Positions 45,589 to 55,808 are shown, numbered from the stretch's first letter. The stretch is 64,000 nucleotides of DNA from Bacillus kwashiorkori (GCF_001375515.1 NZ_CTDX01000002.1:1-64000), one strand, 5' to 3'. Numbers and translations: made by a program. The notes: generated by a model not told the origin, from the sequence alone.

Positions 45589-46712
45589 ACAAGAAAAAAA
45601 ACGTGCCAGAAGTGCGTTTTAAAGGGTTTACGGACGATTGGGAACAGCGACAGTTAAAGGATGTAGTTGATGTTCATTCAGGTCGGGACTATAAACACCT
45701 ATCTGACGGGGATATTCCTGTGTATGGTACTGGTGGATATATGTTGAGTGTGAATGAAGCATTATCCTATGATAACGCAATCGGAATTGGTCGAAAAGGT
45801 ACTATTGATAAGCCATATCTGTTACGGGCACCATTTTGGACTGTTGATACACTATTCTATGCAGTTCCAAAAGAAAAATACGATTTGGATTTTGTTCATT
45901 TAGTTTTCCAACGTGTAAATTGGAAACAGAAGGATGAATCGACTGGTGTACCGAGTTTATCTAAATCCACAATAAATACCGTACATGTGACGCTTCCTGA
46001 GTGTGATGAACAAGCCCAAATCGGTCATTTTTTCAGCCAACTAGACCACCTCATCGCTCTTTATCAGCAAAAAGTTGAAAAATTACAGAAAATGAAAGGT
46101 TCTTACTTTGATTTAATTTTTAACCAAAAAATACGTTTTACTGGATTTACAGAAGAATGGGAACAGCGTAAGTTGGATAGTCTGGTAACACCTGTAGTTC
46201 GAGAAGTACCAAAACCAGACAGACCTTATAAACGTATTTCTGTTCGTTCTCATGCAAAGGGAACATTTCATCAAAAAGTAGATGATCCAAAAACTGTATT
46301 AATGGATAAATTGTATGTGGTTAGAGAAAATGATCTGATTGTTAATATTACTTTTGCTTGGGAGCATGCAATAGCTGTTGCTAACAAATCAGATGATGGA
46401 TTACTTGTTTCACATCGTTTTCCAACATTTATTATTGATAAATCAGATAATAATTTTATTCGTTATACCGTGTCTCAAGAAAGTTTCCGAAAAAAAATGG
46501 AATTAATATCGCCAGGCGGGGCAGGAAGAAATAGAGTCCTCAATAAGAAGGATTTCATCAACCTAAAAATAAATGTACCGTCTCTTATAGAAGAGCAAAC
46601 CAAAATTGGTGCCTTTTTTAAACAACTCGATGAGACAATCGATCTTTATCAACTCAAAATTGAAAAATTAAATAAAATCAAGCAAGGTTTTTTGCAAAAA
46701 ATGTTTATTTAA
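45585..46712 (+). CDS. hsdS: Type I specificity subunit HsdS, expressed copy
   Basis: 375 residues with two target recognition domains (about 20-140 and 200-320), each followed by a conserved helix (LDHLIALYQQKVEKLQKMK and LDETIDLYQLKIEKLNKIK). Each TRD chooses half of the bipartite site; the helices set the spacing. It is read directly from hsdM. Short repeats at DWEQR, WEQRKL, the central helix and the C-terminus match an inverted second hsdS at 47763-48935. Confidence 0.95.
   Translation: MNKKKNVPEVRFKGFTDDWEQRQLKDVVDVHSGRDYKHLSDGDIPVYGTGGYMLSVNEALSYDNAIGIGRKGTIDKPYLLRAPFWTVDTLFYAVPKEKYDLDFVHLVFQRVNWKQKDESTGVPSLSKSTINTVHVTLPECDEQAQIGHFFSQLDHLIALYQQKVEKLQKMKGSYFDLIFNQKIRFTGFTEEWEQRKLDSLVTPVVREVPKPDRPYKRISVRSHAKGTFHQKVDDPKTVLMDKLYVVRENDLIVNITFAWEHAIAVANKSDDGLLVSHRFPTFIIDKSDNNFIRYTVSQESFRKKMELISPGGAGRNRVLNKKDFINLKINVPSLIEEQTKIGAFFKQLDETIDLYQLKIEKLNKIKQGFLQKMFI
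45636..45649 (+). repeat. Invertible-site repeat A (TRD1 start of hsdS)
   Basis: GATTGGGAACAGCG is inverted exactly at 48883-48896. Codons are DWEQR in both genes, so exchange here keeps the frame. Confidence 0.8.
46053..46069 (+). repeat. Invertible-site repeat B (central helix of hsdS)
   Basis: ATCGCTCTTTATCAGCA is inverted exactly at 48379-48395. It encodes IALYQQ between the two TRDs. Confidence 0.8.
46158..46176 (+). repeat. Repeat A' (TRD2 start of hsdS)
   Basis: TGGGAACAGCGTAAGTTGG is inverted exactly (19 of 19) at 48875-48893, the start of the silent hsdS, and partly repeats site A within hsdS itself. Confidence 0.8.
46695..46710 (+). repeat. Invertible-site repeat C (3' end of hsdS)
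   Basis: CAAAAAATGTTTATTT is inverted exactly at 47765-47780. It encodes the shared QKMFI ending. Confidence 0.75.
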
Positions 46713-46736
46713 AAAAGGCGAAATTTCGCCTTTTTT
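46711..46736. terminator. Bidirectional terminator between hsdS and integrase
   Basis: AAAAAAGGCGAAATTTCGCCTTTTTT is one continuous palindrome, giving a stem with A/T tails for both converging transcripts. Confidence 0.85.
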
Positions 46737-46742
46737 ATTTCC

Positions 46743-47672
46743 CTAATACAAAGAAGATAAGAGCTTCATTACTTTCTCATTATCTTGATTTTCTAATTCT
46801 TGAATAATATGAAGATAGGTTTGTTGTGTTGTTGTCATATTCGAATGTCCAAGTCTTCGTGCAACACTAGCTGTGGAGACACCTGCATAAAGTAATAATG
46901 ACGCATGGGTATGTCTTAAACCATGGATAGAAATAATAGGGATATTGGCTTTTTGGCAATAGTTAGCTAATCTTTGGTTTACCGTAGAATTAAACACACG
47001 GCCTTGAACAAAAATAGGTTGGTCTAGCCCTTTACCAGATACTAATTGAGAAAATTGTATATTCGTTTGCCAATCAAGCTGTATCTTTCTAACTGATGAG
47101 CTGTTTTTCGTAGGTGAAAATCCTCCTTTTGGATCTTTGTAATTCCAAGTTTTACTAATTGTAATGATTTGTTTTGAAAAATCAAAGTCATCTGGTGTAA
47201 GTCCTAAAGCTTCCGAAAAACGAATTCCAGTTTTTGCTATTAAGAGAATTAACCAATCCCATGTCACTGATTCAGTCAAGGAAAGTTGATTGAGTAATGC
47301 ACGTAATTCAAATTGATTCAAATATTTTATCTTTTTTGCAGCAGGTTGTTTCCCTTTAATTACAACTTTCCTAGTTGGATCATGTAATAATAGACCTTCA
47401 TCATGAGCATCCAAAATCGCCCCTTTAATTTGATGATGGAAGTCCATTGTTGTTTGTCTTTCATGTGTTACCGCGTAGTCATTTAGTAGTTTCTGGTACG
47501 TCTTTCTATCCAGCTCGTCTAAAGATAAAGAAGGAGCTAACTCCAGTAACCATTGATGATTAATCCAATACTTTTGGAGTGTCACTGATCTAACAGCTCC
47601 CACTTTGTATAATTCTATCCATTCTTTAAAATAGTCATGAAACAGGACCGACTGCTTTTTCCCCTTTTTCAT
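46743..47672 (-). CDS. Tyrosine site-specific recombinase of the hsd locus
   Basis: 309 residues. SAM-like core-binding domain (about 10-95), then the catalytic domain with Arg in TGIRFSEALGL, HGLRHTHAS, LGHSNMTTTQQ and the tyrosine in TYLHI near residue 290. All catalytic residues are present. Similar recombinases sit between hsdS copies in Streptococcus and Lactobacillales loci and invert them. It has AGGAGG before ATG and lies between the two opposed hsdS genes, so inversion of the hsdS sequences is the likely job (inference from context). Confidence 0.88.
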   Translation of the reverse strand: MKKGKKQSVLFHDYFKEWIELYKVGAVRSVTLQKYWINHQWLLELAPSLSLDELDRKTYQKLLNDYAVTHERQTTMDFHHQIKGAILDAHDEGLLLHDPTRKVVIKGKQPAAKKIKYLNQFELRALLNQLSLTESVTWDWLILLIAKTGIRFSEALGLTPDDFDFSKQIITISKTWNYKDPKGGFSPTKNSSSVRKIQLDWQTNIQFSQLVSGKGLDQPIFVQGRVFNSTVNQRLANYCQKANIPIISIHGLRHTHASLLLYAGVSTASVARRLGHSNMTTTQQTYLHIIQELENQDNEKVMKLLSSLY

Positions 47673-47697
47673 TTTAAAAAACCTCCTAATAATATTT

Positions 47698-47717
47698 TGA
47701 TGAAAGACCTCATCAAG
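47698..47717. promoter_or_regulatory. Short inverted repeat before the recombinase gene
   Basis: TTGATGA-aagacc-TCATCAA: 7-bp arms and a 6-base centre, the geometry of a tyrosine-recombinase core site, but it is present once and could equally be an operator for the recombinase gene. Confidence 0.45.
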
Positions 47718-47762
47718 TTAATTATCGGGAGTTTAAAGGACGATTCAAAATATTTATACGTG

Positions 47763-48935
47763 TCAAATAAACATTTTTTGTAAATAGGCTTTTTTAAGTT
47801 CAATAAGTTTATTTACCTTTTTTTCTTGAAGGTAAATAATGTAGTCGAGTTGTTTGAAAAGATGCCCAATTCTAGATTGTTCTTCAATCGAAGGAACTTG
47901 GTAAACTGTTTCAGATACAGTTTTCCAATCTGAACGTGGCATTTTTGTACCGGTAGAGAGATTAGCTACTAACTGAAATTTACCTGTTTGAATCAGGTAA
48001 TAGTTAAAAGTTGGAATTGAATTTTTTGATTCAAAAACCCAAAAATCACCTACTGCTTTCCCTTTAAAATTAACAAGAAGCCAATTTTTTAAGTACGGAC
48101 GCAGTTTACCAAATAAAATAAAATTAGGTTCAAAAATCACACCCTTTCTATCATCAAATTTTTGAGTGACATCTTTATTTAATCTTCCTTCACAAGAAAC
48201 AATATCTTCATATTCGACTATCGGAAGATTGGCATCATTCGTCTGCTTAGAAACCCTATTTACTATTTCGGAAAATTTATACTGTCTCCATTCGTTTGAA
48301 AAGCCTAAAAAACGTATGTTTTGGTTGAATATTTCACTTAAAAAGGCCGATTTCATTTCTTTCAATTTTTTTAGTTTCTGCTGATAAAGAGCGATGGTAT
48401 TATCTAGTTGTTTAAAAAAGTTTCCGATCTTTTCTTGCTCCTGCATATTAGGTAATCCTACTGTTATTTTCATTACTTTGTTTTTTGAAATGTTATAGCG
48501 TGATATACCTTGAGCTAATAACATCATTTGCTCACGTACAGTATGTGACCTGAGTAAGTAAGCAAAAAATAAATAATTAATTTTAACTTTAGGTCTATAT
48601 CCAAAGCAAAAACTATTTAGGTACACATTTGGTTTACTACTTAACCATACAGAAGACATTCCTACTTCTTGAGGTGTCTCCGAAGATGTAGTAAATAACA
48701 CATCACCATACTTTAATTCATTTTGTTTTGAATCAATCTCAACATTTTCTGTCATTGATGTGTCAGAAATAGGATTACTAAATACATTCATGTAAGTTAC
48801 AAACTCAGCAGCACCATGTCCGAAATCCTCTTTTGTTTTGCCTGATAACCCTGTAAATGTATCTCCCATATCCCCCAACTTACGCTGTTCCCAATCTATA
48901 CACATTCGTGAAATGGTATAAAATCCATTAAACAT
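47763..48935 (-). CDS. hsdS: Inverted, probably silent hsdS copy
   Basis: 390 codons. From residue 13 (DWEQRKLGDMG) it is a full two-TRD HsdS with the conserved helices (LDNTIALYQQKLKKLKEMK and LDYIIYLQEKKVNKL). The first 12 codons before DWEQR are not HsdS sequence and the ATG has no ribosome site. So it lacks the normal start and promoter and serves as a store of two other TRDs. Inversion at repeats A, A' or B would join them in frame to the expressed gene. Confidence 0.88.
   Translation of the reverse strand: MFNGFYTISRMCIDWEQRKLGDMGDTFTGLSGKTKEDFGHGAAEFVTYMNVFSNPISDTSMTENVEIDSKQNELKYGDVLFTTSSETPQEVGMSSVWLSSKPNVYLNSFCFGYRPKVKINYLFFAYLLRSHTVREQMMLLAQGISRYNISKNKVMKITVGLPNMQEQEKIGNFFKQLDNTIALYQQKLKKLKEMKSAFLSEIFNQNIRFLGFSNEWRQYKFSEIVNRVSKQTNDANLPIVEYEDIVSCEGRLNKDVTQKFDDRKGVIFEPNFILFGKLRPYLKNWLLVNFKGKAVGDFWVFESKNSIPTFNYYLIQTGKFQLVANLSTGTKMPRSDWKTVSETVYQVPSIEEQSRIGHLFKQLDYIIYLQEKKVNKLIELKKAYLQKMFI
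47765..47780 (-). repeat. Repeat C, inverted copy
   Basis: AAATAAACATTTTTTG, exact reverse complement of 46695-46710; end of the silent hsdS. Confidence 0.75.
48379..48395 (-). repeat. Repeat B, inverted copy
   Basis: TGCTGATAAAGAGCGAT, exact reverse complement of 46053-46069; central helix of the silent hsdS. Confidence 0.8.
48875..48896 (-). repeat. Repeats A and A', inverted copy
   Basis: On the minus strand this is GATTGGGAACAGCG followed by TAAGTTGG; it matches site A (14 bases) and site A' (19 bases) in the expressed hsdS. Confidence 0.8.
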
Positions 48936-49167
48936 TAGTTGGCTAAAAAGAACCTTAATTCTAACAGTCTATCGTGATATACTGAAGATAATGAAACGGA
49001 GGTGTGTTAATTCGGTAAGTATTCCGTACCTTCGTATGGCTTTAAATTTCGAAAGTAGCATTTTAACATTCTATGTTTTAATTAAAAATAGCGGGAATTA
49101 TTCGCCATAATTGTTTACCTAGATATTGAAGCACCGGTTAGAGCTTGTATAAGAATGAGGTGAATAT

Positions 49168-52100
49168 ATGTCAAAAAAATTTAGCTCAGAAGCGGAACTA
49201 GAAAACAATTTAATTAAGCAATTAATTAATGGAGAATCCCAATGGAAGTATCGGGATGATTTGCACACAGAAGCTGAGCTGTGGCAAAATTTTCGATTGA
49301 AATTAGAAAGCAACAACAAAGATGTTTTGAATGATGTTCCTCTAACAGAACAAGAATTTCAGCAAGTGAAAAACCAGCTGAATTTTTCCAGTTTCTATGA
49401 AGCGGCGAAATGGCTAGCTGGTGAAAATGGAATTGCAAAAGTACAAGTACAACGAGAAGATGCCACATTGGGTACGATTCGCTTAAAAGTTATTAATCGA
49501 GCTGATGTGGCTGGCGGCATGTCCTCTTACGAAGTCGTTAACCAATTTGAAAGCGACAAGAAGAATACGGAAGATCGTAATCGCCGCTTTGATGTGACAC
49601 TACTCATAAACGGACTACCCATGATTCATATTGAGTTAAAGAATCGCAGACATCCTTACATGGACGCGTTCCGACAAATTAAGAAGTATCTAAAAGAAGG
49701 CAAATTTACGGGAATATATTCGACATTACAAATGTTTGTTGTGTCAAATGGCACCGATACCCGATATATTGCTAGTGCACTTGATACAAAATTAAACGAA
49801 AAGTTTCTAACGAAATGGGTTGATAAAAACAATCGGCCGGTCAATGACTACTTAGAATTTGCCCGTGATGTCTTATCCATTCCTCAAGCTCATAAGATGG
49901 TTACACAATATACGGTTATAGATAAGGACAAAAAGGCGTTAATTCTATTACGTCCTTATCAAATCCATGCGATTGAAGCGGTTAGAGAAGCTTCAAAACG
50001 ACAAGAGTCAGGATATATATGGCATACGACAGGATCAGGAAAGACGTTGACATCGTACAAAGTTGCTCGTAATTTATTACAAATACCTTCCATTCAAAAG
50101 ACGATTTTTATTGTTGACCGGGTGGATTTGGACCAGCAAACCACCACTTCCTTTGAATCATATGCTGAACATGATGTCATTGAAATTGATGAAACAGATA
50201 ACGTAAATGATTTAATTAAAAAGCTATTATCTGATGAACGGACGGTTATTATCACGACCATTCAAAAGCTTAATTATGTGATGAAACGGTTTAATGATAA
50301 GGAAGACTCAAAGAAGGCACTTAAACTTAAAAAATTGAAGGTTGCCTTTATCGTCGATGAATGTCACAGGGCTGTTTCACCGCAAAAGAAACAAGAAATT
50401 GAGCAATTTTTTGTTCATTCCTTGTGGTATGGTTTTACTGGGACACCGATTTTTGGAGAGAATGCTAAGCAGGTTGTAGGTAATTTACCACGGACAACCG
50501 AGGAACAATACGGAAGACGTTTGCATGAATACACGGTTAAAGAAGCGATACATGATGAGGCAGTATTAGGTTTTCAGGTTGAGTATAAGAGTACTCTCTC
50601 AGAAGAAATGATTGATGATATTTTAAAACATGTAGCCAAAGCAAAAGATTTAGATGACTTATCACTGGAGGAAAAAGAAGCTCATTTGCCTAAAGGTGTG
50701 TATGAAGATGAACGGCATATGCTTGAAGTCATTAAATCAATTGTCAATGAGTCAAGAACAAAACTTGGATTTCAAAAAGGAGCAGGTCAAACATACGCTG
50801 CCATCTTAACAACTTCATCGATTGCACAGGCACAGCGGTACTACGACTTATTCAAACAAGTTAAGGCCGGGAAATCTAGTGTACAAATTGATGAACGAAC
50901 AAAACGAGTGTTACCTGATTTCCCAAAAATGGCCATTACATATTCGATTTCTGAAAATGAAGAAGCGTCCATCATGAACCAGGAAAAAATGAAAGAATCG
51001 TTACGTGATTACAACGAAGAATATGGAACGAATTATACGCTAGACACGATTAGAGCCTATAATCGGAACGTCAATGACCGCCTAGCAAGGAAAAAGGAGA
51101 AATATTTGTCCCGCTCCGAACAGTTGGATTTAGTAATTGTAGTTGACCGTTTGTTAACAGGATTTGATGCACCTTGTGTTTCAACGCTGTTTATTGACCG
51201 TCCGCCGATGAAACCGCATGATTTAATACAGGCTTTTTCTCGGACAAATCGTCTGTTTGATAAATTGAAAAAGTATGGGCAAATTGTAACATTCCAAACA
51301 CCGAAAACCTTTGAAAAAAAAGTAAAGGAAGCATTAGTATTATATTCCAACGGCGGTGAAAATGCCGTATTAGCACCTGATTGGAATGAAGCTAAGCAAG
51401 ATTTTTTAGACTCAATTCGTGCGTTAAGAAAGACAGCAGAAACACCTGCAATTGTCGAAGGATTAACACTCGTTCAAAAGAAAAAATTTGCGAAGGCATT
51501 CCAAAAGTTGAATAAATCTTATTCATCCATACAAGTGTATAGCGAATATGATGAAAATCAGCTTGGTAATGTTTTTCCAATCACTATAGGCGAGATGGAA
51601 GATTACTATGGAAAGTATGTTAATGTGATTGAAGAGTTGAAAGGGGAACCCGGTGATTCTGAAGATGAGGTAGAAATTGATATAGAATATGAATTAGAAT
51701 CTATTAAAACCGAAGAAATCAACTATGAATATATTTTAATGCTGATTCAGTCCTTTGTTCCATCAGGAAATGACGAAATGGAATTAATTCGGGAACAAGA
51801 CGAAAAAGTGGTGAAAGAAGTCGAACATTACTTAGATGAATTAGCGAAAAATAATCCGAAATTAGCCCAATTGATGAAAGAATTATGGGACAATATCCAG
51901 AAGGACCCAGAAGCATACCGGGACCAAAATGTATCGGTTCTGTTAGAAGAAATGATTCAGAAAACGACGTATAAGTTGATTGATGATTTTTCAAAAAAAT
52001 GGTACGTGAAAGAAGAAGAATTATCATTTATGGTTGCCAATTACAATCCGTCATTGGACAAACAAAATGGTGAATCCGAACTAAAACGCACAAGTAACTA

Positions 52101-52218
52101 CGAATCTTATAAAGTCAATACTGAAAATCCAGTCAAACGGTTATCTTATTGGAAGACCGTTAAACAGGACTTTGAGAAAATGATGTCAAATGAAATTTTA
52201 CCGTTACAAAAGCGTTAA
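49168..52218 (+). CDS. hsdR: Type I restriction endonuclease HsdR
   Basis: 1016 residues. PD-(D/E)xK nuclease at the N-terminus ([21 protein letters not shown], about 140-160), SF2 translocase with Walker [12 protein letters not shown] (about 288-298), DEAD-like [15 protein letters not shown] and motif [11 protein letters not shown], then a C-terminal helical domain. Pumps DNA past the complex and cuts far from the site. Separate from hsdMS by the inverted cassette, so it needs its own promoter in 48936-49167. Start follows ATGAGGTGAATAT. Confidence 0.95.
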   Translation: MSKKFSSEAELENNLIKQLINGESQWKYRDDLHTEAELWQNFRLKLESNNKDVLNDVPLTEQEFQQVKNQLNFSSFYEAAKWLAGENGIAKVQVQREDATLGTIRLKVINRADVAGGMSSYEVVNQFESDKKNTEDRNRRFDVTLLINGLPMIHIELKNRRHPYMDAFRQIKKYLKEGKFTGIYSTLQMFVVSNGTDTRYIASALDTKLNEKFLTKWVDKNNRPVNDYLEFARDVLSIPQAHKMVTQYTVIDKDKKALILLRPYQIHAIEAVREASKRQESGYIWHTTGSGKTLTSYKVARNLLQIPSIQKTIFIVDRVDLDQQTTTSFESYAEHDVIEIDETDNVNDLIKKLLSDERTVIITTIQKLNYVMKRFNDKEDSKKALKLKKLKVAFIVDECHRAVSPQKKQEIEQFFVHSLWYGFTGTPIFGENAKQVVGNLPRTTEEQYGRRLHEYTVKEAIHDEAVLGFQVEYKSTLSEEMIDDILKHVAKAKDLDDLSLEEKEAHLPKGVYEDERHMLEVIKSIVNESRTKLGFQKGAGQTYAAILTTSSIAQAQRYYDLFKQVKAGKSSVQIDERTKRVLPDFPKMAITYSISENEEASIMNQEKMKESLRDYNEEYGTNYTLDTIRAYNRNVNDRLARKKEKYLSRSEQLDLVIVVDRLLTGFDAPCVSTLFIDRPPMKPHDLIQAFSRTNRLFDKLKKYGQIVTFQTPKTFEKKVKEALVLYSNGGENAVLAPDWNEAKQDFLDSIRALRKTAETPAIVEGLTLVQKKKFAKAFQKLNKSYSSIQVYSEYDENQLGNVFPITIGEMEDYYGKYVNVIEELKGEPGDSEDEVEIDIEYELESIKTEEINYEYILMLIQSFVPSGNDEMELIREQDEKVVKEVEHYLDELAKNNPKLAQLMKELWDNIQKDPEAYRDQNVSVLLEEMIQKTTYKLIDDFSKKWYVKEEELSFMVANYNPSLDKQNGESELKRTSNYESYKVNTENPVKRLSYWKTVKQDFEKMMSNEILPLQKR

Positions 52219-52230
52219 TTTCCTCTTTTT

Positions 52231-52268
52231 ATAGCCTTGATTGCTTCTCAAGGCTATTTTCTCTTTTT
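52231..52268 (+). terminator. Terminator after hsdR
   Basis: ATAGCCTTGA (52231-52240) pairs with TCAAGGCTAT (52248-52257), followed by a T-rich tail. Confidence 0.85.
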
Positions 52269-52287
52269 AGTGCTAAATAATCAGCGT

Positions 52288-52320
52288 AAAAAACACCTGT
52301 GAAGAGGTGCGTTTATTTTT
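52288..52320. terminator. Terminator for the GH2 gene (minus strand)
   Basis: CACCT/AGGTG with an A run at 52288-52293, i.e. T6 after the hairpin on the minus strand; a T-rich tail is also present on +. Confidence 0.65.
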
Positions 52321-52548
52321 TATTTCGGGTGTCTATTAATATCACGAACTATATACGTCCAAATTTTCAGCAAAATCATTTACTTATATTTCAATAAGCA
52401 ACAAACAATTCTTCCTAGTGCGTTTTTAGCAAGTGTCTTCCATTCAAATATCCATTTAAAGAAGAGCCTGGTTTGAACAGACTCTTCCAAATAGATGATG
52501 ATAAAGGTTTGTATAATTCATTATATAGGCACGAAGGAGTTGTATTTC

Positions 52549-54348
52549 TTATCCTTTTATTGTTTCTCGATGCCATTGATTATTTATTTTTCTAATTTCT
52601 TCTAAGTCACATTTTGGTTTTCTATCATAAGTTAATAATCCGTTTATTTCTTGTTCAACGTCCGTTAATTGTGTGTAACAGTAGCCATGAAGTATTTCTG
52701 ATGCATACACAGCATCTAAAACTCTTTTGTAATCTGCAATAAATTCATTCGTATCTTTTACTGAAGTATAACCCCAACCGGATTCTTCGCCAACTTTATA
52801 GCCAATTCCACCAAATTCTGTCAATAGTATCGGTTCACCTTGGTGTTCAAATCCATTTGCATATATATTTCGTTTAGCCGGACGGGAATTTAAAATATTT
52901 TCTTTCGTGAATAAACTGTCTTTAAACTCTTCGTATTTACTAACCTCATCACTTGAACCATGATTATAATTATGAATGGCACAAATATCAGTTTTTGTTA
53001 ATTCCCAGCCATCATTAGAAATTACTAATCTTGTCGTGTCTAACGAATGTATTAAATGATACATAGCGAGTGAATGATTTTGTTGTTGCTTATCGTGCCG
53101 AATAAAAGGAACGCCCCAGCTTTCATTAAGAGGAACCCAAGCAACAATACAAGGATGATTATAATCGCGTTCAATAATTTCAATCCATTCCCTTGTAAGA
53201 CGAGCTACAGCGTCTTCACTGTAATAAGGAGGAGCAGCACATTCACCCCATACGAGGAAACCAAGTTTATCCGCCCAATATAAGAATCGTGAATCTTCTA
53301 CTTTTTGATGTTTTCTGCACCCGTTGAAACCCATTTCTTTTGCAAGTTCAATATCCTTTTTCAAGTCATCGTCAGTCGGCGCTGTCAATAAACCTTCTGG
53401 CCAATACCCTTGATCTAAGACAAGTTTTTGATAATACGGTTTATTATTTAAATAAACCATTCCATTTTCAGTATGAATTTTTCTCATCCCAAAATACGAT
53501 TCAATACTGTCTAGCACTTCATCCGTTTCGTCTCTTAATGTCAATTTCACATCAAAAAGATTCGGTGTTTCTGGTGTCCAAGTCCAGCCGTCGTTATGAA
53601 AATTCGTTCTAAAGATATGTTGGCTATATAAATTAATCGCTCGTTTATTGTACTTTTCAAAAATTTGAATGGACTCACTTGCTACCTTTTCCCCTTGAAA
53701 GCTAATTTCTAAGTCTACCTTTTTATTTTCGTAATGTCCGGATACTTCAAATTCAATCGTAATGTCTCCATTATCTATATTTGGAGTATATTTCGTTTTG
53801 CAGATCCGTGTTTCGTTAACAGGCTCTAACCAGACTGTTTGCCATATTCCAGTAGTTCGCGTATACCATATTGCATCTGACTTTTCTTTCCAGAATTGTT
53901 TTCCTCTAGGAATCGTTTCATCCGTCGAAGGGTCCTCTACTCGAACAACGATCGTCTCTGTTTTGTATGTTAGGAAATCAGTGATATCAAATGAGAACGA
54001 AACATGTCCCCCTTCATGGAAACCTACTTGTTGACCGTTTACATAGACCCATGCCCGATAATCAACAGCACCGAAGTGAAGGATTACTCTCTCATTTCCC
54101 CAATTTTCTGGTATAGTAACTTCTCTTTTATACCAAACAACATCGTGAAAAGTAGTATCATGCACTCCACTCAATTTTGTTTGATATGCAAACGGAACAT
54201 TAATTTTCTCTTCAAACAATTCCTTACCAGAATACCATCCGTTTTTTAAACCGATATTATGATCATCAAAATTAAATTCCCATTCCCCATTTAAATTTAG
54301 CCACTCACTTCTTTTGAATTGTGGTCTAGGATATTCACTTCTTAACAT
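52549..54348 (-). CDS. Glycoside hydrolase family 2 enzyme
   Basis: 599 residues, intracellular (no signal peptide). Sugar-binding domain (YPRPQFKRSEWLNLNGEWEF..), Ig-like domain and TIM barrel. Catalytic acid/base Glu in VPLNESWGVPF and nucleophile Glu in LLTEFGGIGY. GH2 holds beta-galactosidases, beta-glucuronidases and beta-mannosidases; the exact sugar is open. Start at 54348 (MLRSEYPRPQ) follows AAGGAG by ten bases. Divergent from a GH43-ABC operon, so both probably serve one plant-type glycan. Confidence 0.85.
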   Translation of the reverse strand: MLRSEYPRPQFKRSEWLNLNGEWEFNFDDHNIGLKNGWYSGKELFEEKINVPFAYQTKLSGVHDTTFHDVVWYKREVTIPENWGNERVILHFGAVDYRAWVYVNGQQVGFHEGGHVSFSFDITDFLTYKTETIVVRVEDPSTDETIPRGKQFWKEKSDAIWYTRTTGIWQTVWLEPVNETRICKTKYTPNIDNGDITIEFEVSGHYENKKVDLEISFQGEKVASESIQIFEKYNKRAINLYSQHIFRTNFHNDGWTWTPETPNLFDVKLTLRDETDEVLDSIESYFGMRKIHTENGMVYLNNKPYYQKLVLDQGYWPEGLLTAPTDDDLKKDIELAKEMGFNGCRKHQKVEDSRFLYWADKLGFLVWGECAAPPYYSEDAVARLTREWIEIIERDYNHPCIVAWVPLNESWGVPFIRHDKQQQNHSLAMYHLIHSLDTTRLVISNDGWELTKTDICAIHNYNHGSSDEVSKYEEFKDSLFTKENILNSRPAKRNIYANGFEHQGEPILLTEFGGIGYKVGEESGWGYTSVKDTNEFIADYKRVLDAVYASEILHGYCYTQLTDVEQEINGLLTYDRKPKCDLEEIRKINNQWHRETIKG

Positions 54349-54369
54349 ATTGATATGTCTCCTTTCCAT

Positions 54370-54385
54370 CATTAACCGCTTACAT
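54370..54385 (-). promoter_or_regulatory. Possible cre site before the GH2 gene
   Basis: On the minus strand TGTAAGCGGTTAAT, matching the CcpA consensus at the conserved TG and CG but not at the final CA. It lies over the start of the GH2 mRNA. Confidence 0.35.
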
Positions 54386-54699
54386 TTTAGTTAATTTTAA
54401 AAGTTTGTTAGGTAATATTTTAGTAAAAAACCTTTCACTATCTATCATATTAATTTAATTGTAGATAGTCAATTGTTTTTCTCCTTTATTAATACTTTCT
54501 AATCGCTATAATTAATATTTCTTTTAAGATTCACTGTATTATATATTTATAAACCTTTATTATAGTGCCTCTATAGTAAAAAAATATTCCTTCTTTCTTG
54601 AAAAAATCTAAATTATTCGTTGACATTAGAAGTTATTTTTTATATATTTAGAGTGTAGTAAAAATCCCGTAAAAATTTACTTTATTTTTTTACTCTATT

Positions 54700-54715
54700 T
54701 TGAAAGCGTACACAT
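54700..54715 (+). promoter_or_regulatory. cre site before the GH43-ABC operon
   Basis: TTGAAAGCGTACACAT fits every position of the consensus WTGNAANCGNWNNCWW. It lies 36 bases before the GH43 start, as expected for carbon catabolite repression by CcpA. Confidence 0.65.
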
Positions 54716-54750
54716 ATTTAACATTTCAAGTATTACTTGGAGGTGAGAAT

Positions 54751-55791
54751 TTGAGTAAAAAAAGTAAAACAGTTAAGTGGATATCAATTTTTTTAATCGC
54801 TGTTTTACTAATTGTAGTAGGAGTGACTTTTTACATGAAAAACAATACGATAACCTATACGAATCCTGTTGGTGGTATGTCAAATATTGGGGACCCATTT
54901 ATTCTAAAAGACGGAAAACAATATTATATGTACGCTACTTCTGAGGCGTCATATGGATTTAAAGTTTGGAAGTCTAATAATCTTGTAGATTGGGAAGACA
55001 TGGGAGATGCATATGATCACTATGCTCAAGATGAACGATGGGCATATGGAGACTTTTGGGCACCAGAAGTGGTCAAATATAAAAATCAATATTATATGAC
55101 ATACAGTGCAAGAAATGAAGGCGGATCCCTACAGATTTCAATTGCCGTGAGTAAAGATCCTTTAGGTCCTTTTAAAGACTTAAGTACTCAAATAATTCCA
55201 GAAGAAGGATCATATATTGATGGGCATATCTTCTTTGAAGATGACGGGACACCATACCTTTATTATGTAAAAGATTGCTCTGAAAATATTATTAACGGCA
55301 ACCATGTAAGTCAGATTTTCGTTAGTAAAATGAATGAGGATTTAACTAGACTGGAAGGACAATCTACATTAATTCTCGAACCTGACCAAGAATGGGAAGG
55401 ACTTGATGGGGATTACCAGTGGAATGAAGGACCGTATTTACTAAAAAGAAACGGGAAATACTACTTAATGTACTCAGCAAATTTCTATGCAAGCCCTGAT
55501 TATAGTGTTGGCTATGCTGTATCAGATAATCCTTTAGGCCCATTTAAAAAGGCAGAAGAGAATCCTATCCTTAAACAGGATATGAAAATTGGTGTATCTG
55601 GTCCTGGTCATAATAGTGTAACTGTTGGACCTGACAATAATACTCTTTACATTGTCTATCATATTCATACCGATCCAAATAATCCTAGTGGCGATAGACA
55701 AATGGCGATTGATAAACTAACCTTCGATGGGAAGGATAAATTGAAAGTAATTGGGCCAACCAAATCCGAACAAAAGATTAAACTACAATGA
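54751..55791 (+). CDS. Glycoside hydrolase family 43 enzyme, membrane-anchored
   Basis: 346 residues from TTG 54751 (GGAGGTGA seven bases upstream). One N-terminal membrane anchor (about 10-30), then a five-bladed beta-propeller. The GH43 catalytic acids are in NIGDPFI, SYIDGHIFFEDDG and QWNEGPYLL. Members cleave arabinans or xylans (arabinofuranosidase, xylosidase, arabinanase). It would act outside the cell and feed the transporter encoded next. Confidence 0.85.
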   Translation: MSKKSKTVKWISIFLIAVLLIVVGVTFYMKNNTITYTNPVGGMSNIGDPFILKDGKQYYMYATSEASYGFKVWKSNNLVDWEDMGDAYDHYAQDERWAYGDFWAPEVVKYKNQYYMTYSARNEGGSLQISIAVSKDPLGPFKDLSTQIIPEEGSYIDGHIFFEDDGTPYLYYVKDCSENIINGNHVSQIFVSKMNEDLTRLEGQSTLILEPDQEWEGLDGDYQWNEGPYLLKRNGKYYLMYSANFYASPDYSVGYAVSDNPLGPFKKAEENPILKQDMKIGVSGPGHNSVTVGPDNNTLYIVYHIHTDPNNPSGDRQMAIDKLTFDGKDKLKVIGPTKSEQKIKLQ

Positions 55792-55792
55792 A

Positions 55793-55808
55793 TTGCAAAC
55801 GTTTTAAT
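55793..55808 (+). promoter_or_regulatory. Operator-like or cre-like site before the binding-protein gene
   Basis: TTGCAAACGTTTTAAT has the AAACGTTT centre of LacI-type operators and matches the cre consensus at all but one position. Confidence 0.4.

Noticed and set aside
47763-48935. hsdS copy treated as a pseudogene
   Set aside because: Both TRDs and helices are intact and in frame; lacking only a start, it is better read as a silent recombination partner.
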